DNA of 35,468 nt from an uncultured Alphaproteobacteria bacterium (GTDB lineage Bacteria; Pseudomonadota; Alphaproteobacteria; RF32; CAG-239), in assembly GCA_944391615.1 (NCBI GenBank), contig CALXUE010000016.1:1-35468 (forward strand), in the 5' to 3' direction. Position numbers and translations under genes: made by a program. Position 1 is the stretch's first letter. Each line of letters starts with the position of its first letter. The notes under the pieces are model-generated. The model was not told where the DNA came from. It saw only the letters and a program-made list of their open reading frames with translations, and searched no databases. Below, one piece after another: positions 24,917-32,798 of the stretch.

Positions 24917-26248
24917 TCAGCGAGAAACAGACTTAAGATTAGCCAAATGCGCCAATTTCAGGCTTTTTGTTGCTTGGTCAAAATGGCTTGTTTTAATACT
25001 GGAATTATCAGGCTTAACACCATTTCCTTTAGGTCCAGCTTTTAATACAAGAGAATTAATATATTCCGCATCAACTTTTTCACCCGCCAAAAGCTTTTGA
25101 ATTTTTTTATTTTCAACAGAATTCGGACGAATAAGCTCATACATCGTAAAAGCATGAGCATAACGCTTGGCATTAGTCCCTTGAGAAAAATGAATTGCCC
25201 CAGATGCCGTTAAAGAATCAATTTTATGATATAATTTTTGCACCGCCTGCACTGATTTCAAATGAATAAGCAAAGCTGTATCATAATAATCCCGCATGCT
25301 GTGGTCAACAACAGTTGCCTCTGTTTTATTTTGAGTATCATTTTTTTGAGCATTCATAATTTTTGCGCGTTCTGCAGAAAAATCAGCACTTTTTGCATCA
25401 TCATGAGTATAAGAAGATTGGATTTGATTATAAGCCGCTTTAGTTTGCTCTTTTTCAAGATAATTTGAGGCTTTATAAGTTCCAACACCAATCAAAAAGA
25501 AAGAAAAAGCAGCAATTTTATATTCATGCTGACGATAAAAATGAGCAACCTTATGTTTCAACTTTGTTAAACCGGTTGAAATATTATATTTAAAATTTTT
25601 AATTTTTTCAGCACATCTCGTCATAAAGCTTTTTTTCTTAACAACTGGTTCTTGCGCAAGTACTGCATTTGTAATGGTTCTAAAGTTTCCATTGTTATGT
25701 CTGCTTTTAGATTTATATTTAAGACCAAACATCTGAACAAAATTTTGATTAATTTTGCTATCACAAATTTCTTTATCAGACATAGATGCGTACTTCCACA
25801 AAGCACGACTATTTAATTGCTGCATCAAACGTTGATTAAATTTAGGAGAATTTTGTTTATCTTGAAGAATAGTATTTGACATCACCATCATTTCTTCAGG
25901 AGAAAGTTGAGCTGCCAATTTTTTATGATTAAGGACATACGCCACATGATGAATATTTTCCATTTTTTGCAAAATATCTTGGCGTTTGCGCCCAACAGCC
26001 AAAATTTTTCGCAACAAATCGAGTGCCATTTTTCTATTTTCACCTGAAACAGATTTAGCATAGCATCGAGCCAACTCAATACATAAATCAATATCAGAAG
26101 CGTTAATTTCTACAGACCCGTCAGCCAACCCCTGCAAAACATCTTGACTTTGTGCCAAAATATATTTGTTCATAGAACCAGACCCGCCATAAGTAACACT
26201 TTTTTGAGCGTCAAAAAACATTTTAAGAGATGCCGTATTCATAAACAT
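24917..26248 (-). CDS. Hypothetical single-pass membrane protein, 443 aa
   Basis: An unrecognised 443-residue protein. Residues 1 to about 200 are soluble, helical and moderately charged. A strongly basic segment (around 205-250, RCAEKIKNFKYN) precedes one hydrophobic helix (YKIAAFSFFLIGVGTYKAS). A polar C-terminal half follows, ending in basic residues. The topology suggests a cytoplasmic N-domain and a periplasmic C-domain. The open frame begins at 26311, but GGAGG lies 9 nt before the ATG at 26248, which is chosen (MFMNTASLK). There is no evident terminator; the stop is 25 bp from the convergent gene. Confidence 0.65.
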   Translation of the reverse strand: MFMNTASLKMFFDAQKSVTYGGSGSMNKYILAQSQDVLQGLADGSVEINASDIDLCIELARCYAKSVSGENRKMALDLLRKILAVGRKRQDILQKMENIHHVAYVLNHKKLAAQLSPEEMMVMSNTILQDKQNSPKFNQRLMQQLNSRALWKYASMSDKEICDSKINQNFVQMFGLKYKSKSRHNNGNFRTITNAVLAQEPVVKKKSFMTRCAEKIKNFKYNISTGLTKLKHKVAHFYRQHEYKIAAFSFFLIGVGTYKASNYLEKEQTKAAYNQIQSSYTHDDAKSADFSAERAKIMNAQKNDTQNKTEATVVDHSMRDYYDTALLIHLKSVQAVQKLYHKIDSLTASGAIHFSQGTNAKRYAHAFTMYELIRPNSVENKKIQKLLAGEKVDAEYINSLVLKAGPKGNGVKPDNSSIKTSHFDQATKSLKLAHLANLKSVSR

Positions 26249-26340
26249 AAAAAAATACCTCCAAACATTAATTTCGGGCAATATGCATCTTTTTTTTGTA
26301 TTTGTCAACATTTATGTCCATAAAACATTCGAAATAATTT

Positions 26341-26460
26341 GAAAGCTTTGTAAATTAGTGCCTGAGAAGCAATCTTTACAACTCGAGTTGACCGCAGCGA
26401 GTTAGAGTTTGAGAAGCAAACTCTTACGAGCCAGAAGAACTCCCGAGGGAGTTCGAACCT
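26341..26460. repeat. Palindrome-rich segment with a decayed tRNA-Val 3' copy
   Basis: Bases 26341-26360 match 26494-26513 (the tRNA-Val 3' flank and CCA end) at 18 of 20 positions in the same orientation, and resemblance continues briefly into the tRNA. Three palindromes follow: AACTCGAGTT (26380-26389), AGAGTTT/AAACTCT (26404-26424) and GAACTCCC/GGGAGTTC (26437-26454). No open frame explains them. Confidence 0.5.
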
Positions 26461-26474
26461 CTAAAGATACAAAA

Positions 26475-26502
26475 AAAGCTTCCGAATTAAATCGAAAGCT
26501 TT
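26475..26502 (-). terminator. Terminator of tRNA-Val
   Basis: An 11-bp stem AAAGCTTTCGA/TCGGAAGCTTT (one mismatch or wobble) followed on the minus strand by T residues, immediately after tRNA-Val. Confidence 0.75.
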
Positions 26503-26508
26503 ATAAAT

Positions 26509-26584
26509 TGGTGGGCGCTGAGAGATTCGAACTCCCGACCCTCTCGGTGTAAACGAGATGCTCTTCCAGCTGAGCTAAGCGCCC
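26509..26584 (-). tRNA. tRNA-Val (anticodon UAC)
   Basis: A complete 76-nt cloverleaf on the minus strand: acceptor GGGCGCT/AGCGCCC, D-arm GCTCAGCTGGAAGAGC, anticodon stem TCTCG/CGAGA with loop TTTACAC (anticodon UAC), T-arm GGGAG-TTCGAAT-CTCTC, and an encoded CCA end. It reads GUA and other GUN codons. Confidence 0.95.
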
Positions 26585-26731
26585 AAAGGTCAACGACCAA
26601 AGAAATATATACACGCATAAATAAAAATAATCAAGCAAAAAAAACACATTTTTTTAATTTTCTCAATAAATTGCTTATTTTCAATACGTTAGTCCACAAA
26701 TTAAAAGGCTGTACTTTTTAATTTTTTTTGC

Positions 26732-26737
26732 TATAAT
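26732..26737 (+). promoter_or_regulatory. -10 box before the CoA-transferase genes
   Basis: A consensus TATAAT 33 nt before the TTG start, after a T-rich spacer. The -35 region 17 nt upstream is weak. The 147 bp between tRNA-Val and this box is AT-rich with no other feature seen. Confidence 0.5.
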
Positions 26738-26770
26738 GGTCGAGGTTTAAATTTCAAAGGATACAAACGA

Positions 26771-27415
26771 TTGAAAAAAATCATCACGGCAAATATGGCA
26801 GGAAACCTTATTCCAAGCGGCGCATCAATCATGATAGGCGGATTCTTGAAATGCGGTACCCCGACCAAAGTAATTGATGAAATTTTAGCCCTTCCGACCA
26901 AAGACTTAACCTTAATTGCCAATGACACCTGTGTACCGGATAGTGACAGGGGCAAATTAATTGTCAATAAAAGGGTCAAAAAAGCAATTGTATCCCACAT
27001 TGGCACCAATCCGGAAACGGGGCGCCAAATGCATGAAGGCACACTAGAAGTCGAGCTTGTTCCGATGGGAACCCTAGTTGAGAGGATTCGTGCCGGAGGA
27101 TCAGGATTAGGGGGAGTTTTAACGCCGACCGGAGTGGGTACGGTTGTTGAACAAGGCAAAAAGATTGTGGAACTTGATGGCAAAAAATACTTGCTCGAAC
27201 TTCCCTTAAAAGCAGATTTTGCCTTAATATACGGAACAAAGGCAGATAAATACGGCAACATATATTTAGACTGCGCCACCAAAAACTTCAATCCGGTTAT
27301 GGCCACAGCCGCCAAAACAGTTATAGTTGAGGCAGACGAGCTTGTAGACACAGCGCTTAACCCCAATGAAGTCACCATCCCCGGAATTTTCATCGACTAC
27401 ATTGTCACAAAATAA
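26771..27415 (+). CDS. 3-oxoacid/acetoacetate-type CoA-transferase subunit A
   Basis: A 214-residue alpha subunit of a family I CoA-transferase (AtoD/ScoA/CtfA type), which moves CoA between acetyl-, acetoacetyl-, butyryl- or succinyl-CoA and free acids. Visible are the glycine-rich SIMIGGFLKCGTP near the N-terminus, GGSGLGGVLTPTGVGT and the NFNPVMATAAKTVIVEADE signature. The start is TTG at 26771, supported by AAAGGA 9 nt upstream; the next ATG would remove the conserved N-terminus. It lies 13 bp upstream of the beta subunit. The exact acid substrate cannot be read from sequence; atoD and scoA are both candidate names. Confidence 0.9.
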   Translation: MKKIITANMAGNLIPSGASIMIGGFLKCGTPTKVIDEILALPTKDLTLIANDTCVPDSDRGKLIVNKRVKKAIVSHIGTNPETGRQMHEGTLEVELVPMGTLVERIRAGGSGLGGVLTPTGVGTVVEQGKKIVELDGKKYLLELPLKADFALIYGTKADKYGNIYLDCATKNFNPVMATAAKTVIVEADELVDTALNPNEVTIPGIFIDYIVTK

Positions 27416-27428
27416 AGGCAATAAAAAA

Positions 27429-28097
27429 ATGATTAATTTATCGAAAGAAGAAATAAGAGAAATAATAGCCAAACGCGTTGCCAAAGAATTGCATGAAGGA
27501 GACTACGTCACTTTGGGAATTGGCCTACCGACAGAAGTTGCCAATTACATTTCTCCTGATATTCACGTTATGATTCAGTCAGAAAACGGGGTCATAGGCG
27601 TTGGACCCAAACCCTTGGAATCAGAAATCAACCCCAGAATAACCAATGCCGGAGGTCTTCCGGTAACAACCCAAGAAGGCGCAGCCTTTTTTGATTCACA
27701 AACATCATTTGCGATGATTCGCGGCGGCCACATTGACGCCACAGTTTTGGGTGCCTTACAAGTTGATGAAGAAGGCAACATTGCCAACTGGATGATACCC
27801 AATGTTATGGTTCCCGGAATGGGAGGCGCAATGGATTTGGTTGTCGGCGCAAAAAAAGTAATTGTTGCGATGGAGCATCTGGCCAAAGATAAAATAAAAA
27901 TTCTCAAAAAATGCACTCTTCCCCTAACAGCCGCACATGAAGTTGACTTAATCGTAACGGAAAGATGTGTTTTGCGCGTAACGGACAACGGTTTGGTATT
28001 GGAAGAAATAAACCCGCAGTTTAGCTTAGAGGACATCACATCAACAGTTGAAGCAGATTTAATCATTCCGCCTCATCTGCAAAACGCAGCAGCTTAA
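27429..28097 (+). CDS. 3-oxoacid/acetoacetate-type CoA-transferase subunit B
   Basis: A 222-residue beta subunit (AtoA/ScoB/CtfB type) carrying the catalytic Glu in QSENGVIGVGP, which forms the glutamyl-CoA thioester. Also present are the GLPTEVANYI motif near the N-terminus and GGHIDATVLGALQVDEEGNIANW. The open frame extends into subunit A, but the ATG at 27429 with AAAGG 9-10 nt upstream gives the conserved MINLSKEEIREIIAKR start. It forms a two-gene operon with subunit A, closed by a terminator at 28121. With no other ketone-body or butyrate genes nearby, degradation or fermentation cannot be told apart. Confidence 0.9.
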   Translation: MINLSKEEIREIIAKRVAKELHEGDYVTLGIGLPTEVANYISPDIHVMIQSENGVIGVGPKPLESEINPRITNAGGLPVTTQEGAAFFDSQTSFAMIRGGHIDATVLGALQVDEEGNIANWMIPNVMVPGMGGAMDLVVGAKKVIVAMEHLAKDKIKILKKCTLPLTAAHEVDLIVTERCVLRVTDNGLVLEEINPQFSLEDITSTVEADLIIPPHLQNAAA

Positions 28098-28120
28098 ACA
28101 AACGATTTTCGAACAACAAA

Positions 28121-28147
28121 AAACCTCTCACCAAGAGTGAGAGGTTT
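28121..28147 (+). terminator. Terminator after the CoA-transferase operon
   Basis: A perfect 11-bp stem AAACCTCTCAC and its complement with a 5-nt loop, followed by T-rich sequence. Confidence 0.85.
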
Positions 28148-28176
28148 TAATTTTCAAAGAACTGAAAACAAAGCAA

Positions 28177-28201
28177 AAGGACTGACACAAAGTCAGTCCT
28201 T
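28177..28201 (-). terminator. Terminator after the HU gene
   Basis: A perfect 10-bp stem AAGGACTGAC and its complement with a 5-nt loop, 7 bp past the HU stop on the minus strand. The T-run is short (TTTTGCTTTG). Confidence 0.7.
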
Positions 28202-28207
28202 AAAGCA

Positions 28208-28480
28208 TTAGTTTACAGAGTCCTGAAGAGCTTTACCAGCTTTGAACTTAGCTTGTTTGCGAGCTGGGATTTTGATGGTGTCGCCGGTGCGAGGATTGCG
28301 GCCGGTTGTAGCAGAACGTTTAGAAACGGCAAAAGTACCGAAACCAACCAAACGAACTTCATCACCAGACTTCAAAGCTTTAGTAATAGAAGAAACGAAA
28401 GCATCCAATGCTTTAGCAGAATCAGTTTTAGTTAAACCAGTTTCGTTAGAAATGCTGGCAATCAATTCATTTTTATTCAC
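28208..28480 (-). CDS. hup: HU-family DNA-binding protein
   Basis: A 90-residue nucleoid protein that bends and compacts DNA as a dimer. It has the N-terminal helices MNKNELIASISNETGLTKTD, the beta-arm signature GFGTFAVSKRSATTGRNPRTG with the Pro that intercalates at the arm tip, and the closing helix KAGKALQDSVN. Length and sequence fit HU rather than IHF. AGGGAG lies before the ATG. A TTGACA box lies at 28574-28579 on the minus strand. It is a monocistronic gene. Confidence 0.95.
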   Translation of the reverse strand: MNKNELIASISNETGLTKTDSAKALDAFVSSITKALKSGDEVRLVGFGTFAVSKRSATTGRNPRTGDTIKIPARKQAKFKAGKALQDSVN

Positions 28481-28550
28481 TGTGAGGACTCCCTCTAAAA
28501 AAAAGTTACAAACTAAATGTTAGTGCGGAAACCCCGCAACCACAAGAAAA

Positions 28551-28579
28551 GTTTAAGAGCTAAAAAAGGCCGCTGTCAA
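28551..28579 (-). promoter_or_regulatory. Candidate promoter of the HU gene, with leader hairpin
   Basis: TTGACA (28574-28579) and TTAAAC (28551-28556) with a 17-nt spacer on the minus strand. The -10 is poor. The leader downstream contains a GC-rich hairpin, TGCGG/CCGCA (28524-28538), unusual in this AT-rich gap and possibly relevant to HU mRNA control. Confidence 0.4.
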
Positions 28580-28745
28580 ACAAAAATTTAAGCTTAAGCC
28601 CAGAATCTGTGCATTTTTTTTAATTTTATACACAAAAATAGCATTTTTTTCAACTTATTCACAAGAAAAGCTTGGAAAATAAGGTATTCCAAGCTTTTCA
28701 AAGGAAAAATTTTTTAGATTCGCCTTAAGAGTCGTTTTCAGATTC

Positions 28746-29672
28746 TCAAGACAAAGATTTAAGATATTGTTTCACTTTTCGGCTCATCAACTTGCTGATA
28801 TGCCCATAAGCCGGAATAACCTCCAAGGTAGACAGAGGCAAAGCTTTGTGCAGCTGAAAAGCACCTTTAAGCGGACACAACAAATCCGCACGGTTGTGCA
28901 GAATATGAACCGGAATTTTTTTAAGTTTATCGGCATTATCTAATAGTTCATTATCAGATAAAAAATACTTATTTGCAGCATAATGAATATAAATTTTGGC
29001 AGAGGCAATATCTTCATCAGAAATTTCATCTTCCATTTTAGGAAGATTTAGATAGCTGAGATTATATTCATAATTAGCATAGAGCTTCACGGCTTTTTCC
29101 TGTTGCTTGCGATTATGGCTCATAACAAGCTTATAATAATAAGAGGGAATATCTTCCCCACTCGGAACTTCAGCCACAACTTTTTCCAACACATCAGGAT
29201 ACACAAAAGCAGAACCATTTTCTTCCCAAAACTTATTATCAGCATTAGCCAAAAAGATTTTAGACAAGACCAAACGTTCAACTTTTTCAGGGTGATGTTC
29301 CGCAAAATAAAGTGCAAGTGTAGACCCCCAAGAGCTCCCATAAACAATCACCTTGTTTTGAATATTCAAGAAGGAGAGCAAACGGCAAATATCTTCTGCC
29401 AAATCTTCCGTCGTGTTATTTTGCACCTCACCTGCTGGCAACGACTTTCCACACCCTCTTTGATCAAACAAAATAACACGGAATTTTTTTAAATTAAAAT
29501 TCGCCGCAGTAGCCGCATGAGAGGAGCTACCTGGGCCACCATGCAAGCAAACAGCCGTTTTTCCGTTTGGGTTGCCAAACTGACGATAAAAAATTTTGTG
29601 TCCGTTTCCAACATCCAAAAGCCCTTCATCAAAGGCTTTGGGTTCAAACAATTTTTGCCAAAAAGACCCCAT
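28746..29672 (-). CDS. pip: Prolyl aminopeptidase (alpha/beta hydrolase)
   Basis: A 308-residue serine peptidase of family S33 that releases N-terminal proline. The oxyanion motif HGGPG is at residues 44-48, DQRGCGKS follows, and the nucleophile Ser114 lies in GSSWGSTLALYFAEHHPEKV. The catalytic Asp is in NRADLLCP and the His in AYGHIS near the end. Order and length fit Pip. A proline iminopeptidase-like role is well supported, though related peptidases share these motifs. It is divergent from nagA and a single gene. The hairpin at 28665-28699 downstream lacks a T-run. Confidence 0.9.
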   Translation of the reverse strand: MGSFWQKLFEPKAFDEGLLDVGNGHKIFYRQFGNPNGKTAVCLHGGPGSSSHAATAANFNLKKFRVILFDQRGCGKSLPAGEVQNNTTEDLAEDICRLLSFLNIQNKVIVYGSSWGSTLALYFAEHHPEKVERLVLSKIFLANADNKFWEENGSAFVYPDVLEKVVAEVPSGEDIPSYYYKLVMSHNRKQQEKAVKLYANYEYNLSYLNLPKMEDEISDEDIASAKIYIHYAANKYFLSDNELLDNADKLKKIPVHILHNRADLLCPLKGAFQLHKALPLSTLEVIPAYGHISKLMSRKVKQYLKSLS

Positions 29673-29766
29673 ACAAATTTCTCCTCAAAAAAATAAATGT
29701 CGTTGCAAAATAAAAGCATAAAATCTAATATAAAAGAAGATAAAAGATTCGCAAGAAGGAATTAAG

Positions 29767-30954
29767 ATGAGCTCAGAAATTTGTTTGCATAAAGCCACGA
29801 TTCTCAATGGCTACACCGCCATGAAAAATTGCGCCATATTAATGAAAGATTATAAAATAATAGATGTTTTCAACGAGGCTCGCTTCAATCAAAAAAAATT
29901 CAAAGACGATGTCAAATTCATAGACGTAAACGGAGCTTACGTTGCCCCCGGCTTTATTGACACACATATACACGGTATAGGCGGATTCGGCACAGACGAC
30001 CACAATTCTGAATCCATATTAAAGATGTCTGAAATACTTCCGCAATATGGAGTTACCTCCTTTATTCCAACTCTTTATTCCGAAAAAAAGGATGAATTAA
30101 TAAAAGCCATTCGGGCTGTAGTTGAAGCAATGGGCAAAGAAAAAGGCGCGCGCATTTTAGGAATGCACCTAGAAGGTCCGTTTATCTCGCCCAATCGCTT
30201 AGGTGTCCAAAGTGCAGATTCGATATCCATGCCGAACATAAAATTGTTTGACGAACTATGGAATGCCGCTGAAGGACACATCATTAACATGACAGTTGCC
30301 CCTGAATTAAAAGGCATGAGAGAACTCGCCCTACACTGCATAGCCAAAGGCGTCGTTTTGCAAGCAGGCCATACCAACGCCACTTATGAACAAATGATAG
30401 AGGGAATGCAGGCCCGCATTATGCATGTCACCCACTTGTTCAACGCCATGAGCCGAATGCATCACCGCAACCCCGGCGTTGTCGGTGCGGTGTTTATCCA
30501 TCCGGAATTATCATGCGAAATTATTGCCGATGGAATACATATCAATCCGGATATTGTCAAATTTTTGCTGCGCTGCAAACCAATAGATAAATTAGTACTG
30601 GTCACAGACGCCCTCAAACCCACCAAACAAAAAGCCAAAAAACTTTTTGCCAATGGCGAAGAAGTTTATCTTGACAAATGCTTTTATCGTAAATCCGACA
30701 ATGTCATAGCCGGCTCCGCCCTAACCATGATTGAAGGCGTCAAAAACTTAACCGAGTTTGGCTTAACTTTAGAACAAGCCGTACAAATGGCCTCCATTAA
30801 TCCGGCAAGGATCATGAAGCAAGAACATCTTGGTTGGCTAGCCCCCGGATATGATGCTGATTTAACGGTATTTGATAACAAATTTAACATTATGTACACC
30901 ATCATCCAAGGAAAAATCTTAAAGAAAGGAACCAAAGAATGCGCGTTATCATAA
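29767..30954 (+). CDS. nagA: N-acetylglucosamine-6-phosphate deacetylase
   Basis: A 395-residue amidohydrolase that converts GlcNAc-6-P to glucosamine-6-P and acetate in the cytoplasm. Metal and catalytic residues visible: His67-x-His69 (DTHIHG), Glu137 in HLEGPF, His203 in AGHTNAT, His224 in THLFNAM and Asp282 in VTDAL. AAGGA lies 8 nt before the ATG. It overlaps nagB by 16 bp, so the two are translated together and feed GlcNAc, for example from peptidoglycan, chitin or mucin, into glycolysis. No NagC/GntR regulator or sugar transporter is next to it. Confidence 0.95.
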   Translation: MSSEICLHKATILNGYTAMKNCAILMKDYKIIDVFNEARFNQKKFKDDVKFIDVNGAYVAPGFIDTHIHGIGGFGTDDHNSESILKMSEILPQYGVTSFIPTLYSEKKDELIKAIRAVVEAMGKEKGARILGMHLEGPFISPNRLGVQSADSISMPNIKLFDELWNAAEGHIINMTVAPELKGMRELALHCIAKGVVLQAGHTNATYEQMIEGMQARIMHVTHLFNAMSRMHHRNPGVVGAVFIHPELSCEIIADGIHINPDIVKFLLRCKPIDKLVLVTDALKPTKQKAKKLFANGEEVYLDKCFYRKSDNVIAGSALTMIEGVKNLTEFGLTLEQAVQMASINPARIMKQEHLGWLAPGYDADLTVFDNKFNIMYTIIQGKILKKGTKECALS

Positions 30955-31730
30955 AAGCTGACTATCAACAATGCTCCAAATGGGCGGCAGATTATGTCAG
31001 TTATAAAATCAACCGTTCACATCCCAATTCAACGCATCCTTTTGTGCTGGGTTTGCCAACCGGCTCAACACCTTTGGGCATGTATCAGGAATTAATAACC
31101 CAAAACAAGCAAGGTAAAGTTTCATTTGAACATGTTGCCACTTTTAATATGGATGAATATATCGGGCTGCCGCCGGAGCACCCGCAAAGTTATCATTATT
31201 TTATGAAAGAAAACTTCTTTAAACATATAAATATTCAGGCCAAAAACATTCACCTATTAAATGGCATGACCCGAGACTATGAAAAAGAATGCAATGACTA
31301 TGAGGCTGCCATTCGCAAACTTGGAGGCGTCGACTTGTTTATCGGGGGTATCGGCACGGATGGGCACATAGCATTTAATGAACCCGGATCATCGCTCAGC
31401 TCCCGCACCAGAATAAAAACCTTAAGATACGACACCATAAAATCAAACGCGCGTTTTTTTAACGGTGACATAACAAAAGTTCCGCACACGACCCTAACGG
31501 TAGGCATCGGCACGATTATGGACGCAGCTGAAGTTATGATAATGGCGACCGGCCGGAATAAGGCTGAAGCCATAAAGCATGGCATAGAAGGCAGCATAAG
31601 CCACATGTGGCCGATATCGATTTTACAAATGCACCAACACGGAATTATAGTGTGTGATGAAGAAGCCGCATCAATGTTAGCCGCAGATACAATAAAATAT
31701 TTCAAAGAAATAGAAAACCACGCGTCTTAA
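30939..31730 (+). CDS. nagB: Glucosamine-6-phosphate deaminase
   Basis: A 263-residue isomerase-deaminase giving fructose-6-P and ammonia from glucosamine-6-P. Active-site residues fall at the same numbers as in E. coli NagB: Asp72 (FNMDEYIGL), Asp141 and His143 (GTDGHIAFNEPG), and Glu148. The phosphate loop LPTGSTPLGMY is at residues 39-49. The start overlaps the nagA end. The operon closes with a terminator at 31763-31795. The C-terminus is close to the usual 266 residues. Confidence 0.95.
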   Translation: MRVIIKADYQQCSKWAADYVSYKINRSHPNSTHPFVLGLPTGSTPLGMYQELITQNKQGKVSFEHVATFNMDEYIGLPPEHPQSYHYFMKENFFKHINIQAKNIHLLNGMTRDYEKECNDYEAAIRKLGGVDLFIGGIGTDGHIAFNEPGSSLSSRTRIKTLRYDTIKSNARFFNGDITKVPHTTLTVGIGTIMDAAEVMIMATGRNKAEAIKHGIEGSISHMWPISILQMHQHGIIVCDEEAASMLAADTIKYFKEIENHAS

Positions 31731-31762
31731 CAACATAAGATAATGGATCTCAGCCCGTTTAA

Positions 31763-31795
31763 AATAGAGCTTGTCATTTGAAAACAAGCTTTATT
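31763..31795 (+). terminator. Terminator after nagAB
   Basis: A 12-bp stem AATAGAGCTTGT/ACAAGCTTTATT (one G-T pair) followed by T residues. Confidence 0.85.
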
Positions 31796-31846
31796 TTTTT
31801 GCAAAAAAAGATTGCCCAAACCCTTGTCCATCCTTGAAAATTTCTA

Positions 31847-31875
31847 TTTACAGACTTTTTATTTCGTGCTATAAT
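31847..31875 (+). promoter_or_regulatory. Sigma-70-type promoter of the secreted-protein pair
   Basis: TTTACA (31847-31852), a 17-nt spacer and TATAAT (31870-31875), about 35 nt before the first start codon. This is a strong housekeeping promoter serving 31911 and probably 32799. Confidence 0.8.
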
Positions 31876-31910
31876 GCGAGTCGTGGAGATAAGTTGAAAG
31901 GTGTTTTATC

Positions 31911-32753
31911 ATGATGCGAAAACGGGCTTTTCTGTTTTCAGTTTGTGCCGGGGTATCTCTCTTTTGTTTGAGGGGGATGGCGCAGGCTGATGTTTCTGTT
32001 TTTGAATATTCAGACAATTTCTTTTTTTCCAACACACAACACACACAGTTTTTGTCTGATGCCTACGACTTATCTCCCGATAAGTTTATCAAAGTTGCGC
32101 AAGTTTGCTGGATTATGGACACCGGTGAATGTTTTGGCGTTAATTTTATTTCCGCTGACAGAGATTTGAATAATCCCTCTAACCCTGAAGATTATGTTCC
32201 CAAAGGGCCGGCTGATTGTATTGAAGAAGGTTATACCGTTACCAACTGTCCCAATGGCTATAAGGGCAACAAAGAATGTTTGTATGCCAAAGGGTATTAT
32301 GCCGAATGTATTGAAGACTGCCCCAGTAATTATAAACAATGTGAAGAGCCTTATCATGGTGTGGGGCAAGAGTGTGGCGACGGTTATTACGAAAGTTGTC
32401 AATGTGATTACTGCGACGGATATTCCTACAAAAAAGAAGATATTCCCGATGGCTATGTGGCGGATGGCGAGCCTTGCGTATCCTGTAACGGGGAGATGTA
32501 TAAAATCAAAGTCAACCCCTGTGAAGGATATCAAGACTGCGGCTCGATGGGCGGCAAGGTTGGGGCAACCTCGTGTTTGTCGGGCACGAATATGATGTAT
32601 AGCGAATGCAAGCCCTGCCCAAGTTTAGGGGAATATGACACCTGTCCGCCGTGTTCGGTTTGTTCTTATGAAGAATGTTCCAACAAATATTATATAACGG
32701 GGTGCGCCGCGGGCTGCACCGATTACTGCGACTACTGCGCATTTGAACAGTAA
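31911..32753 (+). CDS. Secreted Cys-rich protein, 280 aa
   Basis: No named family is recognised. Residues 1-26 are a signal peptide (basic start, hydrophobic core, AQA cleavage motif). The mature part holds 27 cysteines, mostly in C-x2-C, C-x3-C and C-x4-C spacings, with many Gly-Tyr turns (CPNGYKGNKEC; GDGYYESCQCDYC). This suggests a disulfide-rich exported or surface protein, perhaps with repeated small knots. Unusually high Cys plus Asp/Glu content argues for extracytoplasmic folding. AAAGG precedes the ATG. The gene lies 45 bp upstream of the DUF1566 gene and shares its promoter. Confidence 0.75.
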   Translation: MMRKRAFLFSVCAGVSLFCLRGMAQADVSVFEYSDNFFFSNTQHTQFLSDAYDLSPDKFIKVAQVCWIMDTGECFGVNFISADRDLNNPSNPEDYVPKGPADCIEEGYTVTNCPNGYKGNKECLYAKGYYAECIEDCPSNYKQCEEPYHGVGQECGDGYYESCQCDYCDGYSYKKEDIPDGYVADGEPCVSCNGEMYKIKVNPCEGYQDCGSMGGKVGATSCLSGTNMMYSECKPCPSLGEYDTCPPCSVCSYEECSNKYYITGCAAGCTDYCDYCAFEQ

Positions 32754-32798
32754 TCGGGGAAAGAGAGAAAGTTTAATTATTATCATGGGAGATGTGTT

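Noticed and set aside
27366..27428. Extended N-terminus of CoA-transferase subunit B
   Set aside because: This extension overlaps subunit A. The ATG at 27429 has its own ribosome-binding site and matches the family N-terminus.
28665..28699. 13-bp hairpin downstream of pip
   Set aside because: The stem is strong (GAAAAGCTTGGAA), but no T-run follows on either strand, so it is not listed as a terminator. It may be an imperfect one.
32070..32534. 154-codon minus-strand frame inside the Cys-rich gene
   Set aside because: The plus frame has promoter, ribosome-binding site, signal peptide and patterned cysteines. The antisense frame has none of these.
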